From assembly GCF_019400745.1 (NCBI RefSeq), contig NZ_WJIB01000001.1, forward strand, positions 124,001 through 188,000: a stretch of 64,000 nt of DNA, written 5' to 3'. The position numbers were made by a program, and so were the translations under genes. Positions 36,881 to 44,577 of this stretch are shown here, in pieces (within the stretch, counting starts at the first letter, position 1; each line of letters begins with the position of its first letter). The stretch comes from Cohnella sp. CFH 77786. GTDB taxonomy: Bacteria; Bacillota; Bacilli; Paenibacillales; Paenibacillaceae. A model generated the notes under the pieces. That model was not told the origin of the DNA. It saw only the letters and a program-made list of their open reading frames with translations, and made no database searches.

Positions 36881-36919
36881 AATGCAAAAGGAGGACTTGC
36901 CTAATCAGCCAAGCCCCCC
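36881..36919 (-). terminator. rho-independent terminator after rplS
   Basis: Minus-strand GGGGGGCTTG pairs with CAAGTCCTCC (10 pairs with G-U), then TTTTGCATTTTT. It lies 12 bases after the rplS stop. Confidence 0.85.
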
Positions 36920-36930
36920 TGGAATGCCTC

Positions 36931-37272
36931 TTATCGAATTTCTTTGATACGGGCCGCTTTACCGCGCAGGTCGCGCAGGTAGTACAGCTTAGCACGGCGG
37001 ACTTTGCCGCGGCGCGCCACTTCGATTTTCTCGATGCGCGGCGAATGTACCGGGAAAGTACGCTCCACGCCTACGCCGTAGGAGATTTTGCGAACCGTGA
37101 ACGTTTCGCTGATGCCGCCGCCGCGACGTTTGATCACGACGCCTTCGAACAGCTGAATCCGTTCGCGGGAACCCTCTACGACCTTCACGTGTACTTTGAG
37201 CGTGTCGCCCGGACGGAAGCTGGGCACGTCCTTGCGAAGCTGTTCTTGCGTAATCGTTTGGAGCAAGCTCAT
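36931..37272 (-). CDS. rplS: 50S ribosomal protein L19
   Basis: Large-subunit protein at the 30S-50S interface. The 113 residues show [40 protein letters not shown] and a basic C terminus [10 protein letters not shown] start at ATG 37272 with AAGGAGG upstream; the frame is open 8 codons further. Own promoter (37380-37408) and a leader of about 100 bases. Confidence 0.97.
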   Translation of the reverse strand: MSLLQTITQEQLRKDVPSFRPGDTLKVHVKVVEGSRERIQLFEGVVIKRRGGGISETFTVRKISYGVGVERTFPVHSPRIEKIEVARRGKVRRAKLYYLRDLRGKAARIKEIR

Positions 37273-37373
37273 GAGGTCTATTCCTCCTTCCATCATAGAC
37301 GTTCTTGCCCCGCTCCCCGGATGCCGACACCCGGATCATGGCGTGCAGAGGACCGTCCGTATACAGAACAACA
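37273..37373 (-). ncRNA. possible L19 ribosomal-protein leader
   Basis: The untranslated leader between the rplS promoter and SD contains short stems (e.g. around CCGGGTGTCGGCATCCGG). Rfam describes an L19 leader in Bacilli at this position; I could not match its consensus by eye, so this is position-based. Confidence 0.35.
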
Positions 37374-37379
37374 GTAGAA

Positions 37380-37408
37380 ATTCTACCATATCCCAGGCGG
37401 AAACACAA
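37380..37408 (-). promoter_or_regulatory. promoter of rplS
   Basis: TTGTGT (37403-37408), 17-base spacer, TAGAAT (37380-37385), with TGG directly before the -10. A good sigma-A promoter just after trmD. Confidence 0.65.
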
Positions 37409-37437
37409 CCGTCAATTCAAGAGCCGTCAAGGAAAAA

Positions 37438-38193
37438 TCAGTTGTTTCCCGAGTCGATTTTATCGCGCATCAAGCTCAGCCAATGCCGCTCCTTGTCCGT
37501 AAGCTCGGCTTTCTCCAGCAAGTCCGGCCGACGGACCAGCGTTCGCTCCAAGGACTGCATTCTCCGCCACTTCTCGATTTCGGCGTGATGTCCCGACAAC
37601 AGCACATCGGGAACGGACCAGCCCCGGAATTCCGGCGGACGGGTGTATTGGGGATACTCGAGCAGGCCGTCGCTGAACGAGTCCGCCACGGCCGACCTCT
37701 CGTTGCCGAGTACGCCGGGCAGCAGCCTCACCACCGAATCGATGACGACCATCGCCGGCAGCTCCCCGCCCGTCAGCACGTAGTCGCCGATGGACAGCTC
37801 GTCCGTCACGAGATATTGGCGGATTCTCTCGTCGTAGCCTTCGTAATGACCGCAAATGAAGATGAGATGCGACTCCTCCGACAGCTCGGCCGCCTTGCGC
37901 TGGCTGAACGTCTCTCCTTGCGGGCACATGAGGATCACGCGCGGTTCGCGGCCGCCTCCGCCCTGCTCCAGCAGATGTTCCACGGCCCCGAAAATCGGCT
38001 CCGGCTTCAGCACCATGCCCCCTCCGCCGCCGTATGGCGTATCGTCGACGGTATGGTGTTTGTTCGTGGAGAACTCCCGAAAATTGAGGGTAGACAGCGA
38101 CACGAGCCCCCGGTCCCGGGCTTTGCCCAGAATGCTGCTGCCGAACACGCCCTCGAACATTTCCGGAAACAAGGTCAGCACGTCGATGCGCAT
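37438..38193 (-). CDS. trmD: tRNA (guanine-37-N1)-methyltransferase TrmD
   Basis: SPOUT enzyme making m1G37, needed to prevent frameshifts. The 251 residues show [15 protein letters not shown] at the start, the [17 protein letters not shown] loop, the trefoil-knot SAM site [19 protein letters not shown] and the tail [20 protein letters not shown] prefer ATG 38193 (canonical N terminus) over GTG 38199, which overlaps the rimM stop. Confidence 0.97.
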   Translation of the reverse strand: MRIDVLTLFPEMFEGVFGSSILGKARDRGLVSLSTLNFREFSTNKHHTVDDTPYGGGGGMVLKPEPIFGAVEHLLEQGGGGREPRVILMCPQGETFSQRKAAELSEESHLIFICGHYEGYDERIRQYLVTDELSIGDYVLTGGELPAMVVIDSVVRLLPGVLGNERSAVADSFSDGLLEYPQYTRPPEFRGWSVPDVLLSGHHAEIEKWRRMQSLERTLVRRPDLLEKAELTDKERHWLSLMRDKIDSGNN

Positions 38194-38195
38194 CG

Positions 38196-38717
38196 TCACA
38201 GCAGCCCTTCCATCAGATGGACCTTGACCCGTTGGGAAGGGACGTCGACTTCAAGCACGACCTCGTCGATGACGGGCAGCAGCAGCTCCTTGCCTTTGGG
38301 CCGCTTGACGACCCATACGTCGTTGGCGCCTGGCGAGAGTACGTCTGTGATCATGCCGACCGTTTCGCCTTCCTCGGTCACGACGGTACAGCCGACGATG
38401 TCCCGCACGTAATATTCGCCTTCGGACAGCGGCACCCGGTCCGATTCGCCGACCTTCAGCTCCCAGCCTTTGAACTTCTCCACCTGGTTGATATCGTCGT
38501 AACCTTTCAGCTTCAACACGAACACGTTCTTCTGCTCGCGGGCCGACTGGATTTCGACTTCTACCTTTTCCCCCGCTTCCGGCGGAACCATCAGCAGCCG
38601 GCTGCCGGCTTTGAAACGGACGTCCGGGAAGTCGGTTTGCGGCCAGACCCGCAATTCGCCCCGGATTCCGTGCGTATTTACGATTTTGCCCACATTCAGC
38701 AAGCGTTCTTCCGTCAC
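38196..38717 (-). CDS. rimM: 16S rRNA processing protein RimM
   Basis: 30S maturation factor that binds S19. The 173 residues begin with [20 protein letters not shown], the RimM domain, and end with a PRC-barrel part (about 95-170). Start codon GTG with GGGAGGG upstream. Directly upstream of trmD (2 bases). A hairpin with a T run precedes the gene (38769-38808). Confidence 0.96.
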   Translation of the reverse strand: MTEERLLNVGKIVNTHGIRGELRVWPQTDFPDVRFKAGSRLLMVPPEAGEKVEVEIQSAREQKNVFVLKLKGYDDINQVEKFKGWELKVGESDRVPLSEGEYYVRDIVGCTVVTEEGETVGMITDVLSPGANDVWVVKRPKGKELLLPVIDEVVLEVDVPSQRVKVHLMEGLL

Positions 38718-38768
38718 GGCGGCAGCCCTCCCTCGCTTGGCGGAAACTTGTCCTCTGAATCATTGACG

Positions 38769-38808
38769 AAAAAGGGGCCAGACATGCATGGCTGCATCCC
38801 TCGCCCCT
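38769..38808 (-). terminator. terminator or attenuator between khpA and rimM
   Basis: Minus strand: AGGGGC, inner ATGCA-GCCA-TGCAT, GCCCCT, then TTTTT. It lies in the 147-base spacer where B. subtilis has ylqD. Since rimM-trmD have no obvious separate promoter, partial read-through is likely. Confidence 0.5.
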
Positions 38809-38864
38809 GTTCGTCCGCGTCCTGGACGACGGTCAACCGTCGCCACTATAGGACGCAGCAGCTG

Positions 38865-39098
38865 TTATTCCGAAATGATGTCCACGATGACGCGCTTCCG
38901 CTCTTTGACAGCCGCGGAAGTAACGACCGTGCGCAGCGCCTTGGCGATGCGCCCCTGCTTGCCGATGACTTTGCCGACATCGCCGGGATGAACGGAAAGC
39001 TCGTACACCAGGCCTCGCGCGTCTTCCTTGACCTGAACCTGCACGTCTTCCGGATGATCCACCAACGCCCGGGCGATGACCCGAATCAGTTGTTCCAT
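38865..39098 (-). CDS. khpA: KH-domain RNA-binding protein KhpA (YlqC)
   Basis: Small single KH-domain protein that in other Firmicutes binds many RNAs together with KhpB. The 77 residues contain HPGDVGKVIGKQGRIAKALR with the GKQG loop of the KH fold. It lies between rpsP (78 bases) and rimM, its normal place. SD GGAGGG. Confidence 0.95.
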   Translation of the reverse strand: MEQLIRVIARALVDHPEDVQVQVKEDARGLVYELSVHPGDVGKVIGKQGRIAKALRTVVTSAAVKERKRVIVDIISE

Positions 39099-39176
39099 GG
39101 CTTATCCCTCCGGTGAACCGTTCCCCGCCAAACCGGACATGGGCGGTTACCCGCGTTCGGCTTGAACATAAGGACG

Positions 39177-39449
39177 TTACTTCTGGACCTTGGATTCGTG
39201 GAACTTCTTCAGAACGCCCGCTTTGCTGAGCAGGCTGCGAACCGTATCGGAAGCTTGCGCTCCGTTTTGAAGCCATTTGAGCGCTTTTTCCTCGTCGATT
39301 TGCACTTGAGCCGGTTGGGCGACCGGGTTGTAGATCCCGATCTCCTCGATGAAGCGGCCGTCGCGCGGGGAACGGGAATCGGAAACCACCACGCGGTAGA
39401 ACGGGGCTTTGTGGGCGCCCATCCGTTTCAGACGAATGCGAACTGCCAT
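39177..39449 (-). CDS. rpsP: 30S ribosomal protein S16
   Basis: Small-subunit assembly protein. The 90 residues start [20 protein letters not shown] and contain [20 protein letters not shown], both diagnostic. I chose ATG 39449 since AAGGAGG is 9-11 bases upstream and the GTG at 39461 lies in that SD. The dispersed hairpin element copy 2 lies 25 bases upstream of the start. Confidence 0.97.
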   Translation of the reverse strand: MAVRIRLKRMGAHKAPFYRVVVSDSRSPRDGRFIEEIGIYNPVAQPAQVQIDEEKALKWLQNGAQASDTVRSLLSKAGVLKKFHESKVQK

Positions 39450-39474
39450 GTTAACTTTCACCTCCTTATGTGGA

Positions 39475-39530
39475 CCCCAAAAGTGACGTTAAGCTTCGAA
39501 GCCGATTCCGATTACTTTTAGGGGAGCCCC
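39475..39530 (-). repeat. dispersed leader element, copy 2 (complete), upstream of rpsP
   Basis: Plus-strand CCCCAAAAGT (39475-39484) and ACTTTTAGGGG (39514-39524) form the outer stem with one bulged A; inside is GCTTCGAAGC, itself palindromic. GGGGAGCCCC (39521-39530) adjoins it. It lies between ffh and rpsP, 14 bases before the rpsP SD region. Confidence 0.75.
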
Positions 39531-39547
39531 CTGTATAAACCGTAGTG

Positions 39548-40936
39548 TCAAAACGGGAACTTCATGCCGCCCTTGCCTTTGCCGAGCATGTTCTTCAGCG
39601 CCTTCATGCCGCCCTTCGGGCCTTTGCCGCCGGGACCCATGAGGCCCGAAAACTGCTTCATCATCTTCTTCATGTCCTCGAACTGGCGCAGCAGCCGGTT
39701 GACGTCGGCAACCGTCGTGCCGCTGCCGGCCGCGATCCGCTTGCGCCGGCTGAAGTTGATGAGGTCCGGCTTCAGCTTCTCCTGCCGCGTCATCGACTTC
39801 ACGATGGCCTCGGTCCGGGCGATCTGCTTCTCGTCGACCTTGAAGTTCGGCATGTTCTTGAGCTTGTTCATGCCGGGCATCATGTCGAGAAGCTGATCGA
39901 GGGGCCCCATCTTGCGGACCTGCTCCATCTGCTCGAGGAAATCCTCCAGCGTGAACTCCGCCGTGCGCATCTTGCGTTCCATCTCCGCGGCTTTGTCCGC
40001 GTCGATGTTGGCCTGCGCTTTCTCGATCAGCGAGAGCATGTCGCCCATGCCGAGAATCCGCGACGCCATCCGGTCGGGATGGAACGCTTCGAGCTGGTCG
40101 ATCTTCTCCCCGGTGGAGGCGAACTTGATCGGGCAGCCGGTGACCGCCTTGACCGAGAGCGCGGCTCCGCCCCGGGTATCGCCGTCGAGCTTGGTCAGCA
40201 CGACGCCCGTCAACTCGAGCTTCTCGTGGAAGCTCTGCGCGACGTTGACGGCCTCTTGGCCGGTCATGGCGTCGACCACGAGCAGCACTTCGTCGGGATC
40301 GACGGCGTCGTGGATTTGCTTGATCTCGTCCATGAGCGCTTCATCGATTTGCAATCGGCCCGCGGTATCGATAAGCACGTAATCGTTGCCTTGCTCCTTG
40401 GCCTGCTGTACGCCCCGCTTGGCGATTTCGACGGGGCTTACCTTGTCGCCGAGCGTGAAGACCGGCACGCCGATCTGGCCGCCCAGCACCTCCAGCTGCT
40501 TGATGGCCGCCGGACGGTAGATGTCGCCCGCCACGAGCAGGGGCTTGTGGTTCTGGGTTTTCAGCAGGTTCGCCAGCTTGCCGGTCAGCGTCGTTTTGCC
40601 GGCGCCCTGAAGGCCCGCCATCAGCACGACGGTCGGAGGCTTGTTCGACTTCGCGAGCTTCGCCTGGGTGCCGCCCATGAGCTCCGTCAGTTCCTTGTTG
40701 ACGATGTCGATGACGACCATCGCGGGGGTAAAGCTCTTGAGCACTTCCTGCCCGACGGCTTTCTCCTTCACCTTGGCGATGAAATCCTTCACGACCTTGA
40801 AGTTGACGTCGGCTTCCAACAAGGCGAGCCGGACTTCGCGCATCGCTTCGTTCACGTCGTCCTCGGTCAGCTTGCCCCGGCCCCGCAGCTTGCCGAATAC
40901 GTTCTGCAGCCGGGAAGTCAATCCTTCGAATGCCAT
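39548..40936 (-). CDS. ffh: signal recognition particle protein Ffh
   Basis: SRP54 GTPase that binds signal peptides and SRP RNA. The N and G domains include GLQGAGKT (108-115), DTAGRLQIDEALM and TKLDGDTRGGAALSV; the Met-rich M domain (about 300-440) has GSGTTVADVNRLLRQFEDMK. The tail is Gly/Lys-rich. 462 residues. 42 bases after ylxM, with AGGAGGG upstream. Confidence 0.98.
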   Translation of the reverse strand: MAFEGLTSRLQNVFGKLRGRGKLTEDDVNEAMREVRLALLEADVNFKVVKDFIAKVKEKAVGQEVLKSFTPAMVVIDIVNKELTELMGGTQAKLAKSNKPPTVVLMAGLQGAGKTTLTGKLANLLKTQNHKPLLVAGDIYRPAAIKQLEVLGGQIGVPVFTLGDKVSPVEIAKRGVQQAKEQGNDYVLIDTAGRLQIDEALMDEIKQIHDAVDPDEVLLVVDAMTGQEAVNVAQSFHEKLELTGVVLTKLDGDTRGGAALSVKAVTGCPIKFASTGEKIDQLEAFHPDRMASRILGMGDMLSLIEKAQANIDADKAAEMERKMRTAEFTLEDFLEQMEQVRKMGPLDQLLDMMPGMNKLKNMPNFKVDEKQIARTEAIVKSMTRQEKLKPDLINFSRRKRIAAGSGTTVADVNRLLRQFEDMKKMMKQFSGLMGPGGKGPKGGMKALKNMLGKGKGGMKFPF

Positions 40937-40978
40937 CCTCTATCCCTCCTTGCCGAAGAAAGGTTTCGTTCCGTATGG

Positions 40979-41323
40979 TCAATCGCGCAGCCGAGCAGCG
41001 GCTTCGAGCAACGGCCCGCGCCGGTCCGGCGGCAGCCGGCCGATCTCCCGCTCCAGCAGGTCCAGGCCGGTTTGCAGCTTATCGTGCCGCTCGGCGAGCC
41101 CGAGCTTCTCTTCGTAGCTCTCGAGCATCTGCTCCGCGCGTTTCAAATGTTCGTAAACCGCTTGCCGGCTGATCTCGAATTCCGCAGCGATCTCGCCGAG
41201 GGAAAAGTCATCGTGGAAATAGCATTTGAGAAACGTCTGCTGCTTCTCCGTCAGCAACGGACCGTAGAAATCGAACAGCACGTTGATCCGGTTCGTCTTC
41301 TCGAGACTGTTCTCTCCTTGCAC
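40979..41323 (-). CDS. ylxM: UPF0122 helix-turn-helix protein YlxM
   Basis: Small sigma70 region-4-like HTH protein linked to SRP genes; thought to modulate SRP function. The 114 residues include [20 protein letters not shown] and [19 protein letters not shown] start at GTG 41323, with AGGAGGGG eight bases upstream. The frame is open 27 codons further but covers the promoter. Promoter TTGACA-N17-TAACAT at 41376-41404 serves ylxM-ffh. Confidence 0.93.
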   Translation of the reverse strand: MQGENSLEKTNRINVLFDFYGPLLTEKQQTFLKCYFHDDFSLGEIAAEFEISRQAVYEHLKRAEQMLESYEEKLGLAERHDKLQTGLDLLEREIGRLPPDRRGPLLEAAARLRD

Positions 41324-41375
41324 GACAGCCCCTCCTGTTAAGGAAAAACACTTTACAGCCCAAACGTACTTCCCT

Positions 41376-41404
41376 ATGTTACGAAAAACGGGAGGCGATG
41401 TCAA
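41376..41404 (-). promoter_or_regulatory. promoter of ylxM-ffh
   Basis: Consensus TTGACA (41399-41404), 17-base spacer, TAACAT (41376-41381) on the minus strand. The -35 lies inside the terminator hairpin of the upstream MFS gene. Confidence 0.75.
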
Positions 41405-41432
41405 GGATAAATCCTTAACACTGTCTCCCGTT
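41387..41432 (-). terminator. terminator of the marR-MFS operon
   Basis: AACGGGAG/CTCCCGTT outer stem (8 pairs), inner AGGAT/ATCCT, then TTTTT on the minus strand. It starts 25 bases after the MFS stop and overlaps the ylxM promoter. Confidence 0.8.
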
Positions 41433-41457
41433 CGCGAAGAAACGCTTGTTCAAACGG

Positions 41458-42960
41458 TTACCGGGCGACCGGTTCCGCCTTCGGTGATCCGGTTGCCGGC
41501 TGGAACTCCTCCTGCGGCTTCGTCCTGCGAATGAAGAACGCCAACGCCAATGACGCGACCGTCATCCACATGGCGACGGTAAAGGCGTGGTTGATTCCGT
41601 AAACGGTCGCTTGCCGAGCGATCTCCTTCATGGCTTCCGCGTTCGCCGGATCCTGCGGATTCAGCTTGGCCGCGATGGCCAGATCCTTGCCGCGGGACGC
41701 CGCCGCGTTCGTGAATATCGTGACGAGGAACGCGGTGCCGAGGGCGCCGGCGACGTTCCGCAGCGTCTGGGACATGGCGGAGCCGTGCGCGTTCAGGCGC
41801 CGGGGCAGCTGATTCATGCCGGCCGTCTGGATCGGCATCATCAGCATCGACATGCCGAACATCCGGATCGTGTAGATGAGGAGCATATGGTTATAAGTCG
41901 TATCCACCGTCAACCGGGTCAGCTCGTACGTCGAAACGGTCGTGATGGCCAAACCCAAAACGGACAGCCAACGGGCGCCAACCTTGTCGAAAATCATGCC
42001 CGTGACCGGCGACATGACCGCCATCAGCAGCGCGCCGGGCAACAGGAGCAGTCCGGCATCCAGCGGGGTGAACCCGCGAATGGTTTGCAGGAAGATCGGC
42101 AGCAATATCATGCCGGAATACATGGCCATCGTAATAATGACATTGATCACCGTGGTCAGCGAGAACATGTCGTATTGGAATACCCGGAACTCCAGAATCG
42201 GTTTCGCCGAGCGCAGCTCCCTCCAAAGGAACAGAACCAGGAACACGACCCCCGCGGTCAAGGCCACGATGACCCGCGGACTGTCCCAGCCGTCGGTGGA
42301 CGCGTCGCTGAAGCCGTACAGCAAGCCTCCGAAGCCGATGGTGGAAAAGATGACGCCCGGAATGTCCAATTTGGGAAAAGACGTCCGGGTAACGTTCTTC
42401 ATCGAGAATGCTCCGAAAACGAGCCCAATCAAAGTCAGGGGAAGCACGACGTAGAACAAGACGCGCCAGGAATAATGCTCGATGATCCAGCCGGACAACG
42501 TCGGACCGACGGCCGGGGCGAAAACCATCGCCAGCCCCATCATGCCCATCGCTTTCCCGCGCTGTTCGATCGGGAAGATCGTCAGGAATACGATTGACAT
42601 CAGCGGCATGAGAACGCCGGCGCCGGCGGCCTGGATCAAACGCCCCGCGAGCAAGAGCTCGAATCCGGGCGCCGCGGCGCAAATGATCGTCCCCGCGGTG
42701 AAAAGACCGGTTGCCCAGAGGAACAGCTGCCGGGTCGTAAACCGTTCGATCAGGAAAGCGCTGATCGGGACGAGGATCCCGTTCACCAGCATATACCCGG
42801 TGATCAGCCATTGGATAGTGCTTTCGCTGATGTTCAAATCTTTCATCATGGTAGGCAAAGCTACGTTCAGAACGGTCTGGCTGAGAATCGCGACAAAAGC
42901 GGCAATCAGCAGGGAAGCGACGATCGGTCCCCTTCGGATTTGATGTTGCACTTGTTGCAT
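41458..42960 (-). CDS. MFS drug efflux transporter, DHA2 (EmrB/QacA) family
   Basis: Proton-driven multidrug exporter with 14 predicted membrane segments in 500 residues. The start QIRRGPIVASLLIAAFVAIL and the segment TVLNVALPTMMKDLNISEST are typical of DHA2 members; AGRLIQAAGAGVLMPLMS is the motif C-like region. ATG at 42960 with AGAGGAA upstream; upstream open frame belongs to the marR shadow. Two bases separate it from the marR stop, so marR most likely represses both. Substrate unknown. Confidence 0.93.
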   Translation of the reverse strand: MQQVQHQIRRGPIVASLLIAAFVAILSQTVLNVALPTMMKDLNISESTIQWLITGYMLVNGILVPISAFLIERFTTRQLFLWATGLFTAGTIICAAAPGFELLLAGRLIQAAGAGVLMPLMSIVFLTIFPIEQRGKAMGMMGLAMVFAPAVGPTLSGWIIEHYSWRVLFYVVLPLTLIGLVFGAFSMKNVTRTSFPKLDIPGVIFSTIGFGGLLYGFSDASTDGWDSPRVIVALTAGVVFLVLFLWRELRSAKPILEFRVFQYDMFSLTTVINVIITMAMYSGMILLPIFLQTIRGFTPLDAGLLLLPGALLMAVMSPVTGMIFDKVGARWLSVLGLAITTVSTYELTRLTVDTTYNHMLLIYTIRMFGMSMLMMPIQTAGMNQLPRRLNAHGSAMSQTLRNVAGALGTAFLVTIFTNAAASRGKDLAIAAKLNPQDPANAEAMKEIARQATVYGINHAFTVAMWMTVASLALAFFIRRTKPQEEFQPATGSPKAEPVAR

Positions 42961-42962
42961 GT

Positions 42963-43409
42963 TCACGGTTCCTCTCTCGCTTGTTGCAATAGGTTCACCA
43001 TCTGCCCCTGGATCCGAAGCAGTTGTCCGACATCCTCCTCCGACAGTTGGAGCAGCGGGGACAGCCGCTTCATCATGCGTTCTCCCACGCGATTCAGCAG
43101 CTCCTCCCCTTCCGGACTGAGTTTGAGCGCGACCGCCCTGCGGTCCTCCTCCAGGCGGTCCCGGACGACGAGGCCGGCCTGCACGAGCCGGTCGATGACG
43201 CCGCTGGCCGTGCTCGCCCCCGTGTAAATCAGATCGGACAGCTCGCCGAGGCCGATCATGGGATGCTGTTTCAGCGCGCGGAGCACCAGGTACTGGATCT
43301 GGGTGATGCCGCACGCTTCCGCATCCTTGCGGGTCGCATGGTAGAAGCTCTGGTTGAGCTCGCGCATCGATCTTGTGATCTGCATAATACGCTGCTGACG
43401 ATCATCCAT
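42963..43409 (-). CDS. MarR family transcriptional regulator
   Basis: Winged-helix repressor of 148 residues. The HTH and wing lie at ITQIQYLVLRALKQHPMIGL, TGASTASGVIDRLVQAGLVV and RDRLEEDRRAVALKLSPEGE. ATG at 43409 with GAAGGAAG; an upstream GTG/TTG frame to 43445 is unlikely since it would pass through the predicted transcription start. It forms an operon with the DHA2 efflux gene and is probably autoregulated and induced by the exported compound. Confidence 0.93.
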   Translation of the reverse strand: MDDRQQRIMQITRSMRELNQSFYHATRKDAEACGITQIQYLVLRALKQHPMIGLGELSDLIYTGASTASGVIDRLVQAGLVVRDRLEEDRRAVALKLSPEGEELLNRVGERMMKRLSPLLQLSEEDVGQLLRIQGQMVNLLQQAREEP

Positions 43410-43450
43410 GGCTCCACTTCCTTCGCAATCAAATAATTCGCACACGAAGT

Positions 43451-43479
43451 ATGTTACCTCCGGAAGAGGGTAGGGTCAA
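43451..43479 (-). promoter_or_regulatory. promoter of the marR-MFS operon
   Basis: TTGACC (43474-43479), 17-base spacer, TAACAT (43451-43456). Transcription would start about 35 bases before marR. Arms CTTCG/CGAAG flank the start region but no clear MarR operator stands out. Confidence 0.65.
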
Positions 43480-43504
43480 GTATGGAATATTGCCTATTCG
43501 GACC

Positions 43505-43550
43505 AAAAAAAACCGTATTTCACCGCGTAGATCACGGTAAAATACGGTTT
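43505..43550 (-). terminator. terminator after ftsY
   Basis: Minus-strand AAACCGTATTT pairs with AAATACGGTTT with further inner pairs (ACCG/CGGT), followed by eight T. It ends the fab-rnc-smc-ftsY operon. Confidence 0.93.
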
Positions 43551-43557
43551 TGCTTCC

Positions 43558-44553
43558 TTATTCGCCCTCGTTCTCTCCGTTGCCCGCCAACCCGGCGAAC
43601 AGGGCATGCACGAACTGCTCGGGATCGAACTCCTGCAAATCGTCCATTTTCTCGCCGAGACCGACGAACTTGACCGGCAGCGCCATCTCGTGGCGGATGG
43701 CGATCACGATCCCGCCTTTGGCCGTACCGTCCAGCTTCGTCAGCACGAGGCCGGTCACGCCGCTCTTCTCGCCGAACAGCTTCGCCTGCTGCAGCGCATT
43801 CTGTCCGGTAGCGGCGTCCAGCACGAGCAGCGTCTCATGGGGCGCTCCCGGAATTTCCCGCTGGATGACGCGGTGGATTTTGGCAAGCTCCTCCATGAGG
43901 TTGACCTTGTTCTGCAGGCGGCCGGCCGTGTCGCACAGCAGCACGTCGACGCCCCGCTTCTTCGCCTCGCGCACCGCGTCGAACATGACCGCGGCCGGGT
44001 CGGAGCCGGCTTCCTGCCGGATGACGTCGACTCCGGCGCGCTGCCCCCACACCTCAAGCTGCTCGATCGCGCCGGCGCGGAACGTGTCGCCCGCCGCGAG
44101 AAGCACCGATTTGCCCTGCTGCTTGAATCTCCAGGCCAGCTTGCCGATCGTGGTCGTTTTGCCGACGCCGTTGACCCCGACGAACAGAATCACGGTGATG
44201 CCGTCCGGGTCCATCTTCAGACTCGCGTCTTCCCCGGAGCCGCGAAGCAGGTCCATCAACTTCTCCGAGAGGATCGGCTGCAATTCGGACGGGTCTTCGA
44301 TTTTGCGTTTCTTCACTTCGGCGCGAAGGTTCTCGATCAGCTCCATCACCGTGTTCACACCGACGTCCGCACCGATCAGGATTTCTTCCAGCTCTTCGAA
44401 GAAAGCGTCGTCGATTTTCTTGCGCCGGGTGAAGAGCTCGGCCACACGGTCCGTCAGCACGGAGCGGGTTTTGGCCAAGCCTTCCTTGAACTTGCTCGTC
44501 ACCGCCTCCGTCTTGGACGCGATGCTCTCCCTTAATCGTTTGAAAAAACTCAT
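43558..44553 (-). CDS. ftsY: signal recognition particle receptor FtsY
   Basis: Membrane-associated GTPase that docks SRP-ribosome complexes. The 331 residues comprise the NG domain with GVNGVGKT (126-133), AAGDTFRAGAIEQLEVWG, DTAGRLQNKVNLMEEL and TKLDGTAKGGIVIAI. The acidic A domain of E. coli is lacking, as usual in Bacilli. Start ATG 44553; TTG at 44571 lies in the SD GGAGGG. 24 bases after smc; a strong terminator follows. Confidence 0.97.
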   Translation of the reverse strand: MSFFKRLRESIASKTEAVTSKFKEGLAKTRSVLTDRVAELFTRRKKIDDAFFEELEEILIGADVGVNTVMELIENLRAEVKKRKIEDPSELQPILSEKLMDLLRGSGEDASLKMDPDGITVILFVGVNGVGKTTTIGKLAWRFKQQGKSVLLAAGDTFRAGAIEQLEVWGQRAGVDVIRQEAGSDPAAVMFDAVREAKKRGVDVLLCDTAGRLQNKVNLMEELAKIHRVIQREIPGAPHETLLVLDAATGQNALQQAKLFGEKSGVTGLVLTKLDGTAKGGIVIAIRHEMALPVKFVGLGEKMDDLQEFDPEQFVHALFAGLAGNGENEGE

Positions 44554-44577
44554 TTCCCTGTTTCCCTCCAAACCGGT

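Noticed and set aside
42961-43314. N-terminal extension of the MFS transporter to 43314
   Set aside because: It lies within marR in another frame, and the start at 42960 gives the usual DHA2 N terminus with an SD.
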